DNA of 64,000 nt, taken from the NCBI RefSeq assembly GCF_000165485.1, contig NC_014623.1, positions 6,342,893-6,406,892 on the forward strand, read 5' to 3'. A program made the position numbers and the translations under genes. How positions within the stretch are numbered: the stretch's first letter is position 1; each line of letters opens with the position of its first letter. Origin of the DNA: Stigmatella aurantiaca DW4/3-1. Lineage in GTDB: Bacteria > Myxococcota > Myxococcia > Myxococcales > Myxococcaceae. The notes beneath the pieces are model-generated. The model was not told the DNA's origin, did no database searches, and worked only from the letters and a program-made list of their open reading frames with translations. Positions 48,094-57,007 of this stretch are shown one piece after another.

Positions 48094-48200
48094 GGTGCAG
48101 CTTGCCGCCCACGCGCCCTTCGATGCGGGGAGGCCCAGGAAGCCAAAGGCCCCGAGCGTATGTCCCACCGGCAGGGGGGTCAAACCCCCACTTCAGATTC

Positions 48201-48222
48201 AACGGGGGCCCGGCGCCCCGTT
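48201..48222 (-). terminator. GC hairpin 29 bp after the 117-residue gene
   Basis: AACGGGG (48201-48207) and CCCCGTT (48216-48222) pair perfectly around an eight-base loop. On the minus strand there is no T-run downstream, so it is only a possible terminator between the 117-residue gene and the kinase pair. Confidence 0.35.
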
Positions 48223-48250
48223 TTCACCGGGGGTGCAAGGCAGCGGGCGC

Positions 48251-48604
48251 TCACCCGCCCCGGCGCAAGGGGCGGCGGGCCCGGGTCTCCCGCATCAGCG
48301 CCTCCAGCTCATCCAGGTGCCGCCGCAACACGGGCATCAGCACCGGGGCGCTGTCGACACGGTCAAACAGCTCCAGCACCTGGTCGACCTGGCGTTCGAT
48401 CTCCTCGGCGCGGGCCGAGGAGATGTGGCGCAGCAACAGGTCCGCGCCCGCTTCGATGAGCACCCGGGCCACCGCGTCCCGCGAGGTCAGCGGCTCAGGA
48501 GGGCGGCGCTTCCCCTCACCCCGAATCACCCGAAGGGTGGGCCCCCCTGCGGCAGAACCCGTCCGCTCCGCGGGCGTCGAAGGCTTGGGCTGACGTGTGC
48601 TCAC
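48251..48604 (-). CDS. Small conserved-looking protein, helical
   Basis: The product has 117 residues from GTG 48604, with GAGGAG eight bases upstream. A basic, Pro-rich N-terminus is followed by a helical stretch (ISSARAEEIERQVDQVLELFDRV) and a basic C-terminus. It has no membrane segment. It precedes the two kinases on the same strand with a 157-bp gap, so a link is unproven. Family not recognised. Confidence 0.65.
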   Translation of the reverse strand: MSTRQPKPSTPAERTGSAAGGPTLRVIRGEGKRRPPEPLTSRDAVARVLIEAGADLLLRHISSARAEEIERQVDQVLELFDRVDSAPVLMPVLRRHLDELEALMRETRARRPLRRGG

Positions 48605-48771
48605 CGGGCGTCTCCTCGGCTGCTGCAGTGACGGGCTCAGGGTACTCAGCACGCGGTGTCCTCCAATTTTCTGGTCATCCGCACAGCTCCATGCAGCCCT
48701 GTAGCACCCTGGGCTGACATGTCTGTCCGGAGCCCGAAGATCAGGCACCGCGTGCTGCTACCTTGCTCCGT

Positions 48772-51714
48772 TCACTGGCATGCGCGCCGGTAGGAGAGCT
48801 CCACCTTGGCCCCAGGCAGGGGGCTTGGCGAGAAGACGACGGAGTTGGTGGCTCCGTCGTAGGTCCAGCCGCTGGAGACGGGCGAACCGTTGATGCGCAC
48901 CACCACCGAGCCCACCTCTGGCAGCACGCTCAGCGGGAAGCGGTCCTGGGGAGAGAAGGCCTTGTTGGCCACGTTGCGCAAGAGCGGCGCGTAGTCCGGC
49001 GCACACACGGAGACGACCTCGCCTCCCGTGCGCTGGGCGGCCTCCGCGTACCGGGTCCCCGTGCCGCCCGCGGTGGCACAGGCCGTGCCCGTGGGCGCGA
49101 TGGCGTAGATGGACATGCGCTGCGGCTGGTACTGGCCCTTCTTGGCCTGGAACGAGCGCACATACGTGTCCACGCTGTCGGGCGAGTGGTCGTCCTCGTC
49201 TCCCACGAAGACCACCACCAGCGCGGCCGCATCGCGCAGGAAGCCCGCGTTGCCGTCGTTCGGCTGGGGCGTGCGCGGATCATCCGCGCTGTTCACCAGC
49301 GGCTCGGAGAGGGCCCGGCGCACGGCCTCGAAGCCCTGCTCCACGGAGGCACACTGCCCCACCTGGGCGTTGGCCTGGAGCCGCGTGGCCAGATCCGGCA
49401 TCTGGTGGGTGAGGATCCGCGGGGCGCTGCCATCCACCGGAAAGAACCGGCCCGCCTCGCCCCCCTGGGCTCCCCCCGGACAGGTATTCAGCTCCGGGGT
49501 GATGCCCGTGGTGGTCACCGCCACGTGCAGGTCCACCTGCTTGTCGAGCGCCGTGCTCACGAAGGCCGGCAGCGCCTGAACGAAGCGCGGCTGCTCCTCC
49601 ACCATGGACGCGGTGTTATCCACCACGAAGAGAACATCCACCTTCGTGGCATCCTGCTGGATGAACGTGTCCGTGTTCTCCACCCGCTTGGAGGACTCAC
49701 CCAGGAGCGTCACCAGCAACGGATGGGGCAAATCGCTCGACTCCACGAAGAGCGGCGACAGATTCATGCCACTGACCTGGGCGAAGTAGTCCACCTCCAC
49801 GGTGAAGCCCTCGTTCGGAAGCAGCTCGAAGGGCATGGGGGGCGGCGCCGAGCGCAGCGCGAACTCCAGGTCCGTGGTGCCCGGCCCCACGAACACGTTC
49901 GAGATCGTCACCGGATCCTGGCAGGCGTTGAGGTAGCGCACCTGCCGTGGCGCGGCCGGGCAGTCCCTGCGCGAGAGGCCGAAGTCCACGTAGTACGGAT
50001 CCGGAACCAGGCAGGTGCCCTGGGAGTGGGCACTCAACGGCACCAGGACGAGCGGCTGGACCGGGTCCGACTGTTCGATCTGAAGCGACCCCAGGAACGT
50101 GCCCCCGGCCGCCGGCGCCGTGAACGCCACCTGGAAACTGAACCAGTCGCCCGGGTACAGGACCAAGCCATCCAGATCTCCTCCTGGCAACCGGAACACC
50201 CCTCCCCCATCGTCGCGCAGGCGGATGTTCTTCACCGGGCACAGGTCCGAGCCGCGGTTCTCCACCTTCACGCCCAGCACCGCCCCCCGCTGGGGCCGCA
50301 CCGTGCCGAAGTCCACGCCCGCCGGGTTGATGGCCAGCTCACAGGGTGCGTGGGGCTCGGCCCCTCCCTGGAAATCGATCTGCACCCGCTCGGCATTGAA
50401 GGCATTCGTCTCCGCCACCAGCGTGCCGACGGCGGGGCCCACGACCGAGGGCTCGAAGAAGACCTTGACGTTGAGTTCCTGGCCGGGAAGCAGCGTGTGT
50501 GGCAACGCCACCGGCGAGAGGGTGAACTGCGTCAGCCCCGTGGGGTTTGGCAGGAAGCCCAGGCTGCTGATGCGCAGCGGGCCGCCGTTCTCGGAGCCAC
50601 AGTGCTTGATGTTGACGTTCATCGACGTCTTGGAGCCGATGGGCTTCTGGCCGAAGTTGTGGGCCATGGGCGAGATGCACAGCTCCGCCGCGCCGCCATA
50701 CCCCAGCATGGAGATGGACGTGGTCGGGTGACGCTTGCTCACCACCTGGAAGTGCACGGCATCGTCCGCCGCCCCCATGTGGCCAGGGCTGTAGCGCATG
50801 TCCCACTCACGCACCTCGCCGGGCTGGAGCACCAGCGGAAACCCCGTGGCGGCGTGGGTGAAAGAGGCATCCTTGCCCCCCAGGCGCATGCTCGTCACCG
50901 TCATCGGCTCGGTGCTGATGTTGTGCAGGCGCGCCATGAGGCGCTTGTCCTTGTCGACGGGCACCCCGCCGAAGTCCAGCACGGGCGGCTCGGCCACCAC
51001 CGCCTGCTCCAACGACTCGGCCGCCACCAGCACGGGAACATCCGCGCATCCGTGGCACGGCGACACCGCGAGCGCCACGCTCTTGCGCCCCACCACCACC
51101 GGGTTGAACGCCAGCGGCAGCGAGCGCGTCTCTCCAGGCGCCAGCATCACGGGCTCGATGACGAACTCCCCCTTGTCCGCGCCCACCAGCCGCGTGGCCA
51201 CCTCCACGGGCATGTCCGTGGGGTTTTCCACCTGGATGCTGAGCGTCTTGGAGGAGTCCGCCTCGATGCGGCCAAAGTCCAACCGCCGGGGCGACACGCG
51301 CGCGATGGCGTCCACCCCCGTGCCGCTCAGCGGAATCCGGAGCAAGGGCTCGACCTTTGAATCCGAACGGATGACGAGCGTGGCGGGAAGGGCCCCGGAC
51401 TTCATCGGCGCGAAGCGCACCTTCATGGAGCACTCGCTGCCGGGCAGCAGGCTGTGAGGCCCCTCGTGGGTGAAGGCGGCCACGTACGTCCCATCCGGCC
51501 CTTCCACCCACACATCATCGACCGAGAGGCGCGCGCGCCCGACGTTGCGCACGGTGACGTCCACCTCGCGTCCGTCGAAGATCGCCACCCGTTGGAAGTC
51601 AATTCCTGCCGGTGTCACCGCCAAGCGGCCATCGGCAATCGATGATCGCTCCCGGTCCGCACACCCAGAGAGCAAACCCAGGACGACCACCCAAAGGCCC
51701 CAACGCCCACCCAT
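48772..51714 (-). CDS. Large lipoprotein with choice-of-anchor repeats and vWA-like domain
   Basis: The product has 980 residues. A lipoprotein signal (LLSGC, cysteine near residue 18) is followed by about five immunoglobulin-like choice-of-anchor D/ASPM-SPD-2-Hydin units (for example LDFGRIEADSSKTLSIQVENPT, LDFGGVPVDKDKRLMARLHN, VDFGTVRPQRGAVLGVKVENRG). A C-terminal von Willebrand factor A-like part starts DVLFVVDNTASMVEEQ, with a D-x-T-x-S in place of the MIDAS D-x-S-x-S, and later FVGDEDDHS. ATG 51714 has a strong AGGGG. It is probably on the cell surface for adhesion or complex assembly. Confidence 0.88.
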   Translation of the reverse strand: MGGRWGLWVVVLGLLSGCADRERSSIADGRLAVTPAGIDFQRVAIFDGREVDVTVRNVGRARLSVDDVWVEGPDGTYVAAFTHEGPHSLLPGSECSMKVRFAPMKSGALPATLVIRSDSKVEPLLRIPLSGTGVDAIARVSPRRLDFGRIEADSSKTLSIQVENPTDMPVEVATRLVGADKGEFVIEPVMLAPGETRSLPLAFNPVVVGRKSVALAVSPCHGCADVPVLVAAESLEQAVVAEPPVLDFGGVPVDKDKRLMARLHNISTEPMTVTSMRLGGKDASFTHAATGFPLVLQPGEVREWDMRYSPGHMGAADDAVHFQVVSKRHPTTSISMLGYGGAAELCISPMAHNFGQKPIGSKTSMNVNIKHCGSENGGPLRISSLGFLPNPTGLTQFTLSPVALPHTLLPGQELNVKVFFEPSVVGPAVGTLVAETNAFNAERVQIDFQGGAEPHAPCELAINPAGVDFGTVRPQRGAVLGVKVENRGSDLCPVKNIRLRDDGGGVFRLPGGDLDGLVLYPGDWFSFQVAFTAPAAGGTFLGSLQIEQSDPVQPLVLVPLSAHSQGTCLVPDPYYVDFGLSRRDCPAAPRQVRYLNACQDPVTISNVFVGPGTTDLEFALRSAPPPMPFELLPNEGFTVEVDYFAQVSGMNLSPLFVESSDLPHPLLVTLLGESSKRVENTDTFIQQDATKVDVLFVVDNTASMVEEQPRFVQALPAFVSTALDKQVDLHVAVTTTGITPELNTCPGGAQGGEAGRFFPVDGSAPRILTHQMPDLATRLQANAQVGQCASVEQGFEAVRRALSEPLVNSADDPRTPQPNDGNAGFLRDAAALVVVFVGDEDDHSPDSVDTYVRSFQAKKGQYQPQRMSIYAIAPTGTACATAGGTGTRYAEAAQRTGGEVVSVCAPDYAPLLRNVANKAFSPQDRFPLSVLPEVGSVVVRINGSPVSSGWTYDGATNSVVFSPSPLPGAKVELSYRRACQ

Positions 51715-51813
51715 GATACCCCTCCCCGCCCCACACCATTACCCAAACTATCCCCTGTGACCTTCCCCCTACACACTTGGGAAGACCGGTGGATCACGTG
51801 GCGAAACTAGGCA

Positions 51814-51829
51814 CCCTGCCTGGGCAGGG
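51814..51829 (-). terminator. Hairpin downstream of pssA
   Basis: CCCTGCC (51814-51820) with GGCAGGG (51823-51829) forms a tight stem about 60 bp past the pssA stop, in the 176-bp gap (51715-51890) before the next leftward gene. On the minus strand a short TTT follows. The rest of the gap shows nothing further. Confidence 0.45.
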
Positions 51830-51890
51830 CAACCACACACACCAAGGCCCCAGAAGGGAGTGACCGCACGAAACGTCCTGAACCGGACGC

Positions 51891-52538
51891 TCAAAACTTC
51901 GGGATGCGCAGTGTCTTACTGATCATCGCACTGCCGCTGAGGAGGTAGAGCAGCACCAGCGGGTGCAGGGACACCGGCCCCAGCTCCCAAACCCCTCCCA
52001 GCATCTGCGCCCCGGGGCCGATACGCCCCTGCCACGTCGCCACCGCCAGGACCGCCACCAGGGCCAGGCTCGTCGGGATGGGCGTCCCCTCGAAGTACCG
52101 CACCTTGCCTGTCCCATCGGACAGCTCGGCCGCCGTGACGTTGAAGCGCGCCAGCCGGCTGATGCCACACGCCACGAAGTAGAGGAGCACCGCGACATCC
52201 AAGGCCCCCCGCATGCCCACGGCGAACGCCAGGGCCGCCGGGGCCATGCCGAAGGAAATGACATCCGCCAGGGAGTCCAGGTCCGCCCCCAGGGGCGAGG
52301 AGCGGAAGCGCCAGCGGGCAATCCGCCCATCCAGGGCATCGAGCACGAACGCCATCGGCATCAGCGCGAACGCCAGCCACAACCAGCGCGTCTCGCCCGT
52401 GGCCAGGTATTGCATCGCCGAGAGGATGGCCCCCGAGCCCGAAAAGCCATTGCCCAACGTGACGAAGTCCGCGAGCACGAAGGTTCGGATCATCGAGAAA
52501 TGGCGGCGCGTCTGTTTCCCGGGAGACTCAGTCGTCAT
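51891..52538 (-). CDS. pssA: CDP-diacylglycerol-serine O-phosphatidyltransferase
   Basis: The product has 215 residues with several transmembrane helices. The CDP-alcohol phosphotransferase signature DGRIAR-(x8)-GADLDSLAD is intact (DALDGRIARW... GADLDSLADVISFG). It makes phosphatidylserine, precursor of phosphatidylethanolamine, the main phospholipid. The ATG at 52538 is in frame; an upstream extension starts TTG 52598. It lies 91 bp downstream of the histidine kinase on the same strand, with no psd gene in the window. Confidence 0.93.
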   Translation of the reverse strand: MTTESPGKQTRRHFSMIRTFVLADFVTLGNGFSGSGAILSAMQYLATGETRWLWLAFALMPMAFVLDALDGRIARWRFRSSPLGADLDSLADVISFGMAPAALAFAVGMRGALDVAVLLYFVACGISRLARFNVTAAELSDGTGKVRYFEGTPIPTSLALVAVLAVATWQGRIGPGAQMLGGVWELGPVSLHPLVLLYLLSGSAMISKTLRIPKF

Positions 52539-52629
52539 GCCCGAACGATCCCCGGGATCGCCTGGCCGCACCACGCTTTTTCTCGTTCCCTGGCCCACGG
52601 GTACCCCGGCCCGTGCGCGGATGAACGGC

Positions 52630-54597
52630 TCAGCTCACCTCTCGCTGCTTGCCCGAAGCGCCCGAGGACGGAACGGTGGGCGGCTCCCCCACGGGGTTCG
52701 GGGCCCCGCCTCCCGCGGGGGGCAGGAAGACCCGGAAGGTGCTGCCCTTGCCCGGCTCGCTCTCCACGGTGATGCGCCCTCCCAGCGCCACGATGATGCC
52801 GTGGCAGATGGACAGGCCCAGCCCCGTCCCTACACCGGCGGGCTTCGTGGTGAAGAACGGATCGAACAGCCGGGCCAGGTTCTCTGGAGGAATGCCCACC
52901 CCGGAGTCCTTCACCGCCACCACGGCCCACCCCTGGGCATCCTGGGTGGTGGTGATCCGCACCTCGTTCGTCTTCACGTCCGAGCCCTCGGGGATGGCCT
53001 GGGCCGCGTTGACGATCAGGTTGAGGAACACCTGCCCCAACCGGGACTCGTTGGCCAGAACGAGCGGGATCGTCCCGTAGTCCTTCACGAGCCGCGCGCG
53101 GTGGCGCAGCTCGCTGCGCGCGATGTTCGCGCACAGGTCCAGCACGGCGTGCACGTTCACCTGGCCTTGCCGCTCCTCGTTGCTCCGGGCAAAGGTTTTC
53201 AGGTCCCTGACGATGTCGTTGACCCGGTTGCCGCCCACGAGCGTCTCCTGGAGCGCCTCCCAGACTTCCTTCCCGCGCTCTCCTGAGAGGCTCTGCCCCT
53301 CTTCCATCAGCGTGCGCAGCTCGTCGTCGATGAACCGCAGGTTGCTCAACATGAACGACAAGGGGTTGTTGATCTCATGCGCCACCCCCGCGGCCAGCGT
53401 CCCCAGGGAGACCATGCGATCGGCGGCCTGGAGCCGCGTCTGCACGGCCTTGCGCTCGGTGACATCGCGGACGATGGACACCACCGCCGGCTTTCCATCG
53501 AACACCAGGGGAAAGGCCACCACCTCCCCCAGGACCTTGCGCCCCGAGCGATGCAACCACTCCACCTCGGAGGCAGCGGTGGCATTCGCGGGAACGCCCG
53601 TCAGCGTCTCCTCCTCCTCGGAGGAGGGGATCAAGGCATCCATGGAGCGGCCCTGCAGCTCTTCGGCCCGCTCATACCCCAGCATGGAGACCCCCGCCGG
53701 GTTGATGAAGACAAGCTGGCCCTCCCGGTGGACGACGATGGCATCCGGCGAACGCTCGATGAGCGTCTGGAAGCGCTCCTCGTTCTCCTCGAGCCGCTGA
53801 CGGTTGCGGCCGATCTCCGCCGCCAGCTCATCGATGGCCAAGCCCAGGTTTCCCAAGGCATCCGTCTTGGGGTGCTCCGACTGCGCCGAGGGGGTCACCC
53901 CCATCTGGTTGCGCACGTCGTCCGCCAACTTCTGGAGCCGCCGGCCGAGGACGACGTGGAACAGGCTTCCCATGGCCAAGGCGAGAAACAGAAACAGGAC
54001 GCTGGTCTTCACCACCGTCCGCTCGGCCTCGTGGCGGCTGGTGGCCTTGAGCGAGGTCAGATCGTGCTGAAGAAACAGGAGGCCTACCCGGCGGGGTGAG
54101 GCATCCCCGTCGAGGAAAACGGGGTAACAGCCCACCATCTGGCCTCTGTCCTCGCTAAGGTCCACGCTCCCCGTCCAATCCTTCTGGGCCTGCTGGCTCC
54201 GCTCGGTGTACGGGGGCTGGGCAAACAGGGGCCATGCCTCTTCCAAGGGCTTGCCGATCAACTCCAACCGGGTCGAGGCCAGGACCCTGTTCCGGTCATC
54301 GACGAACAGGGCCACCCGAAGGTGGGGATTGGCCCCCAGCTCCGAGATTTGAGACCGGACCATCGCGTGGAGCCCCGCCTTCTGGCTGTTGGCCAGCGAC
54401 ATCTGGAGGTGGGCCGCCTGGAGGGACATCTGTTTGGCCGTGCTCTCCTCGACCAGGAGGGCCCGGGCACGGCTCTCGTGCCGCAAGGTGTAGAGCCCTA
54501 GCGCGAAGGCGTACGCCACGAGGAGAAGAAATGGCAGCAGGAGCAAATACCCACTGGTGCGCTGCCCTGCCATCCACCATCCGTCGCCACGGGACAT
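52630..54597 (-). CDS. PAS-domain sensor histidine kinase
   Basis: The product has 655 residues. Two transmembrane helices (about residues 17-37 and 190-210) bracket a periplasmic sensor region; a HAMP-like linker leads to a PAS domain (LIERSPDAIVVHREGQLVFINPAGVSMLGYERAEEL). The HisKA box GVAHEINNPL carries the phospho-histidine near residue 400, and the ATPase has NLIVNAAQA (N-box), DSGVGIP (G1) and GTGLGLSICHGI (G2). A partner response regulator is not adjacent. It follows the EutBC gene by 61 bp. Confidence 0.94.
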   Translation of the reverse strand: MSRGDGWWMAGQRTSGYLLLLPFLLLVAYAFALGLYTLRHESRARALLVEESTAKQMSLQAAHLQMSLANSQKAGLHAMVRSQISELGANPHLRVALFVDDRNRVLASTRLELIGKPLEEAWPLFAQPPYTERSQQAQKDWTGSVDLSEDRGQMVGCYPVFLDGDASPRRVGLLFLQHDLTSLKATSRHEAERTVVKTSVLFLFLALAMGSLFHVVLGRRLQKLADDVRNQMGVTPSAQSEHPKTDALGNLGLAIDELAAEIGRNRQRLEENEERFQTLIERSPDAIVVHREGQLVFINPAGVSMLGYERAEELQGRSMDALIPSSEEEETLTGVPANATAASEVEWLHRSGRKVLGEVVAFPLVFDGKPAVVSIVRDVTERKAVQTRLQAADRMVSLGTLAAGVAHEINNPLSFMLSNLRFIDDELRTLMEEGQSLSGERGKEVWEALQETLVGGNRVNDIVRDLKTFARSNEERQGQVNVHAVLDLCANIARSELRHRARLVKDYGTIPLVLANESRLGQVFLNLIVNAAQAIPEGSDVKTNEVRITTTQDAQGWAVVAVKDSGVGIPPENLARLFDPFFTTKPAGVGTGLGLSICHGIIVALGGRITVESEPGKGSTFRVFLPPAGGGAPNPVGEPPTVPSSGASGKQREVS

Positions 54598-54622
54598 GCG
54601 CTTCTATGTACTTCACAGGTCA

Positions 54623-54649
54623 GGGGGGATGCACTAGGGCAAACCCCCC
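54623..54649 (-). terminator. G6/C6 stem after the EutBC gene
   Basis: GGGGGG (54623-54628) and CCCCCC (54644-54649) form a six-base stem around a 15-base loop in the 61-bp gap between eutBC and the histidine kinase gene. Lack of a T-run makes it a weak terminator or attenuator at best. Confidence 0.35.
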
Positions 54650-54658
54650 TTCAGGTTC

Positions 54659-56977
54659 TCAGCCCCGGCAAAGCTCCCCGAGGATGCGGACAGCCTCCCG
54701 CGCGGCCACCTCGGGCCGCACGCTCGTGTCCGAGATGCCCGCGATGACACAGGAGGCATCATGGTCCACCGGCCGGGGCACCCCCATCCAACCCCGCCCC
54801 GAGGGGGCGGTGAGGTACACGGAGAAGCTATGGTGGCCAGAGCCGGGGCGCTCGCCCACCACGTGGATGAGGGCCCGGGGCAACGTGTCCGCGTCATCCC
54901 CGAACAGCAGCTCTCCCACCTGGTAACCCGCTCGCACACGTCCGCAGGACACCACCAGGTGTTCAGGCGCCACGCGGTAATTGTGGGCCTCCAGCTCCCG
55001 CCTCAGGGGCTCCAGGAAAGAGGCCAGGTGGCCTTCATCCATGAGCGACCGGGGGTCCAAGCCGTCCGAGATGACGATCTGGGCGTCCCAGCGCGCCTCC
55101 CGGCGTAAGCGCAAGGCCTCCACCCGGCTCACCGACTCGGCATCCAGCCGCTCTCCGGAGACGGGGTGGAGAATGTAGTCGCGGCGATCCACCGCCTGGG
55201 TGCGGAGCCGCACCGCCTGGGGAATCGTCTCGATGAACCAGGGGGACAACTCCGTCCAGATGCCCGTCTTGGCATCCTCGTAGTGGCCGCGCACCTCGCG
55301 GGCAAGCCCTGGCTCCATCTCCCAGGGGTGCTCCCCGTGCCCCAGCGCGAGCGCGACGCTGCGGGCCCGCACTTCGGCCATCCCCTGCTCGGCCTCCGCC
55401 AGCAGCTCCGCCTCGGGGCGCGTGTCGCCCTTGCGCCGACGGTACTGCGCATACACCCACCGGGGATCCCCGAAGTGCTCCGTGGGCCGCCCCTGCGCGT
55501 CGATGACGCCCAGTTGCTGGAAGAAGGCCCACATCCGGTCATCCACCCGGTAGCCCCACCGCTCGCGCAGGCGCACATGGTCCTGGAAGGCCGTGGTGAG
55601 GTAGCTGAGCATCGGATCGTTGCGCGTGGGCAACGCCATCAGGTAGCCGGGGCACGCGGGGGCGATCCGCTCCTGACACCAGCCGAGATCATCCAGCGTC
55701 ACGTCCATGTGGAGCGTGGAGCAGATGTCCAGGCCGATCATCAAACCGTGCAACTTGCCCATGACGATGTCTTCGAGGCAACAGCGCACGAGCTGCTCGC
55801 GGGTGCGGAACACCTCCGGGCCGATGAAGCCCGCCACATCATTGACGTGGACCCAGGGCTCCCCCTGGAGCCCCGCCCCCATCTGCGCCAGGGCCACCCG
55901 CTGCTTCAACGCCCGGGCGAAGCCATACTTGCGCGACTCCAGCAACACCATGTCGCAGCCGCAGTGCTGACCGTTGGTCGCATCGGCCCCCTGCCCTGTC
56001 TCGAAGTAGAGGCCAAACCGGCCCGTGCGCCGCGCCGCGTATTCCAGCATCTTCTCCAGGGTGACATCGAAGGTGCGGTTGGCCGCGTCGGTGCCCGCGA
56101 TGCTCTGGAACCAGATGCCCGTGGTGCCCGGCTGCAACTCCTCCACGCGCGCCTGGACATCGATGTGCGCCAAGACGCAGTGAGGCATCACCTCTTCAAG
56201 ACCGAAGGTGACGAGGATGTCATGCAGCGCGGCTTCCACCGCGGCCACCGACGTGGGCGCCGAGGACACCGGGTTGGTGCCCAGCACCACGTCCCCCACC
56301 GCAAAGGACCAGCCGTTGAACACCTGCCAGCGGATGTCGTCCGGATGGTCCGTGGGCGAGTTCGGCTGGATCCGCGCCCCGAGATAACCCCGTGCCCCCA
56401 GATGGCTTCCCGGCAGCGGGTGGAACACCTTGCTCCCCAGGGCGGTGAGCTCCTCGTCGCTCATCAGCTTCACGGCGCAGGCGATGGCGTCACTGCCCAG
56501 CCCCGCGCACACGGCCTTCACATCCTCTTCCCCCGCCGAGAGCAGAAAGTCCTTCAGCCGGCCGAGCGTCCAGTCCGCCGTCATCGACTGGGCGTCGGCG
56601 TCGATCGCCTCCAGCATGAAGGCGTGGAGCCGGTCTTCCAGGGGCGGGTGGGCATGGAGATCCGCCAACCGGGTCCGCGCAAGCAAGGTCCGGGCGTTGG
56701 CCCGGGACTGCGCATCCGCCGCCGCCACGCCAATGGACACATCCCCTTCCTTGAAGGTGTTGGCCGCCCCGAGCACCTGCTGGTACAGCCGCAGATCGAA
56801 CCCGCCGCTCACGCGCTTCAGGTAAGCGAAGAGGTCCTCTTGCGGAAGAACCTCCAGCAGGGCGACACCTTTCTCCAGGCTGTCGGGCCCCCCTTGCGCG
56901 GCGCCTGCGATCCGGCCGTCAGCGGCATCGGGCGTTGGAGAAGACTCCTCGGACATCACCCGCTGTGACTGCATCAT
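54659..56977 (-). CDS. eutBC: Fused ethanolamine ammonia-lyase, large and small subunits in one chain
   Basis: The product has 772 residues. The N-terminal ~500 match EutB: RIQPNSPTDHPDDIRW, FNGWSFAVGDVVLGTNPVS, FETGQGADATNGQHCGCDMV and NDVAGFIGPEVF. The C-terminal ~250 match EutC: QIVISDGLDPRSLMDEGHL, RVRAGYQVGELLFGDDAD, HVVGERPGSGHHSFSVYL. In most bacteria these are two genes; here a linker (RVYAQYRRRKGDTRP... region) joins them. It deaminates ethanolamine to acetaldehyde and ammonia with adenosylcobalamin. ATG 56977 has GGAG five bases upstream. No EutA reactivase, EutT or microcompartment genes are nearby. Confidence 0.95.
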   Translation of the reverse strand: MMQSQRVMSEESSPTPDAADGRIAGAAQGGPDSLEKGVALLEVLPQEDLFAYLKRVSGGFDLRLYQQVLGAANTFKEGDVSIGVAAADAQSRANARTLLARTRLADLHAHPPLEDRLHAFMLEAIDADAQSMTADWTLGRLKDFLLSAGEEDVKAVCAGLGSDAIACAVKLMSDEELTALGSKVFHPLPGSHLGARGYLGARIQPNSPTDHPDDIRWQVFNGWSFAVGDVVLGTNPVSSAPTSVAAVEAALHDILVTFGLEEVMPHCVLAHIDVQARVEELQPGTTGIWFQSIAGTDAANRTFDVTLEKMLEYAARRTGRFGLYFETGQGADATNGQHCGCDMVLLESRKYGFARALKQRVALAQMGAGLQGEPWVHVNDVAGFIGPEVFRTREQLVRCCLEDIVMGKLHGLMIGLDICSTLHMDVTLDDLGWCQERIAPACPGYLMALPTRNDPMLSYLTTAFQDHVRLRERWGYRVDDRMWAFFQQLGVIDAQGRPTEHFGDPRWVYAQYRRRKGDTRPEAELLAEAEQGMAEVRARSVALALGHGEHPWEMEPGLAREVRGHYEDAKTGIWTELSPWFIETIPQAVRLRTQAVDRRDYILHPVSGERLDAESVSRVEALRLRREARWDAQIVISDGLDPRSLMDEGHLASFLEPLRRELEAHNYRVAPEHLVVSCGRVRAGYQVGELLFGDDADTLPRALIHVVGERPGSGHHSFSVYLTAPSGRGWMGVPRPVDHDASCVIAGISDTSVRPEVAAREAVRILGELCRG

Positions 56978-57007
56978 CGGCACTCCATACCATCCACGAA
57001 GGATGAC

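Noticed and set aside
48763-51360. 865-codon rightward open frame
   Set aside because: Antisense to the choice-of-anchor lipoprotein; His/Arg-rich low-information sequence.
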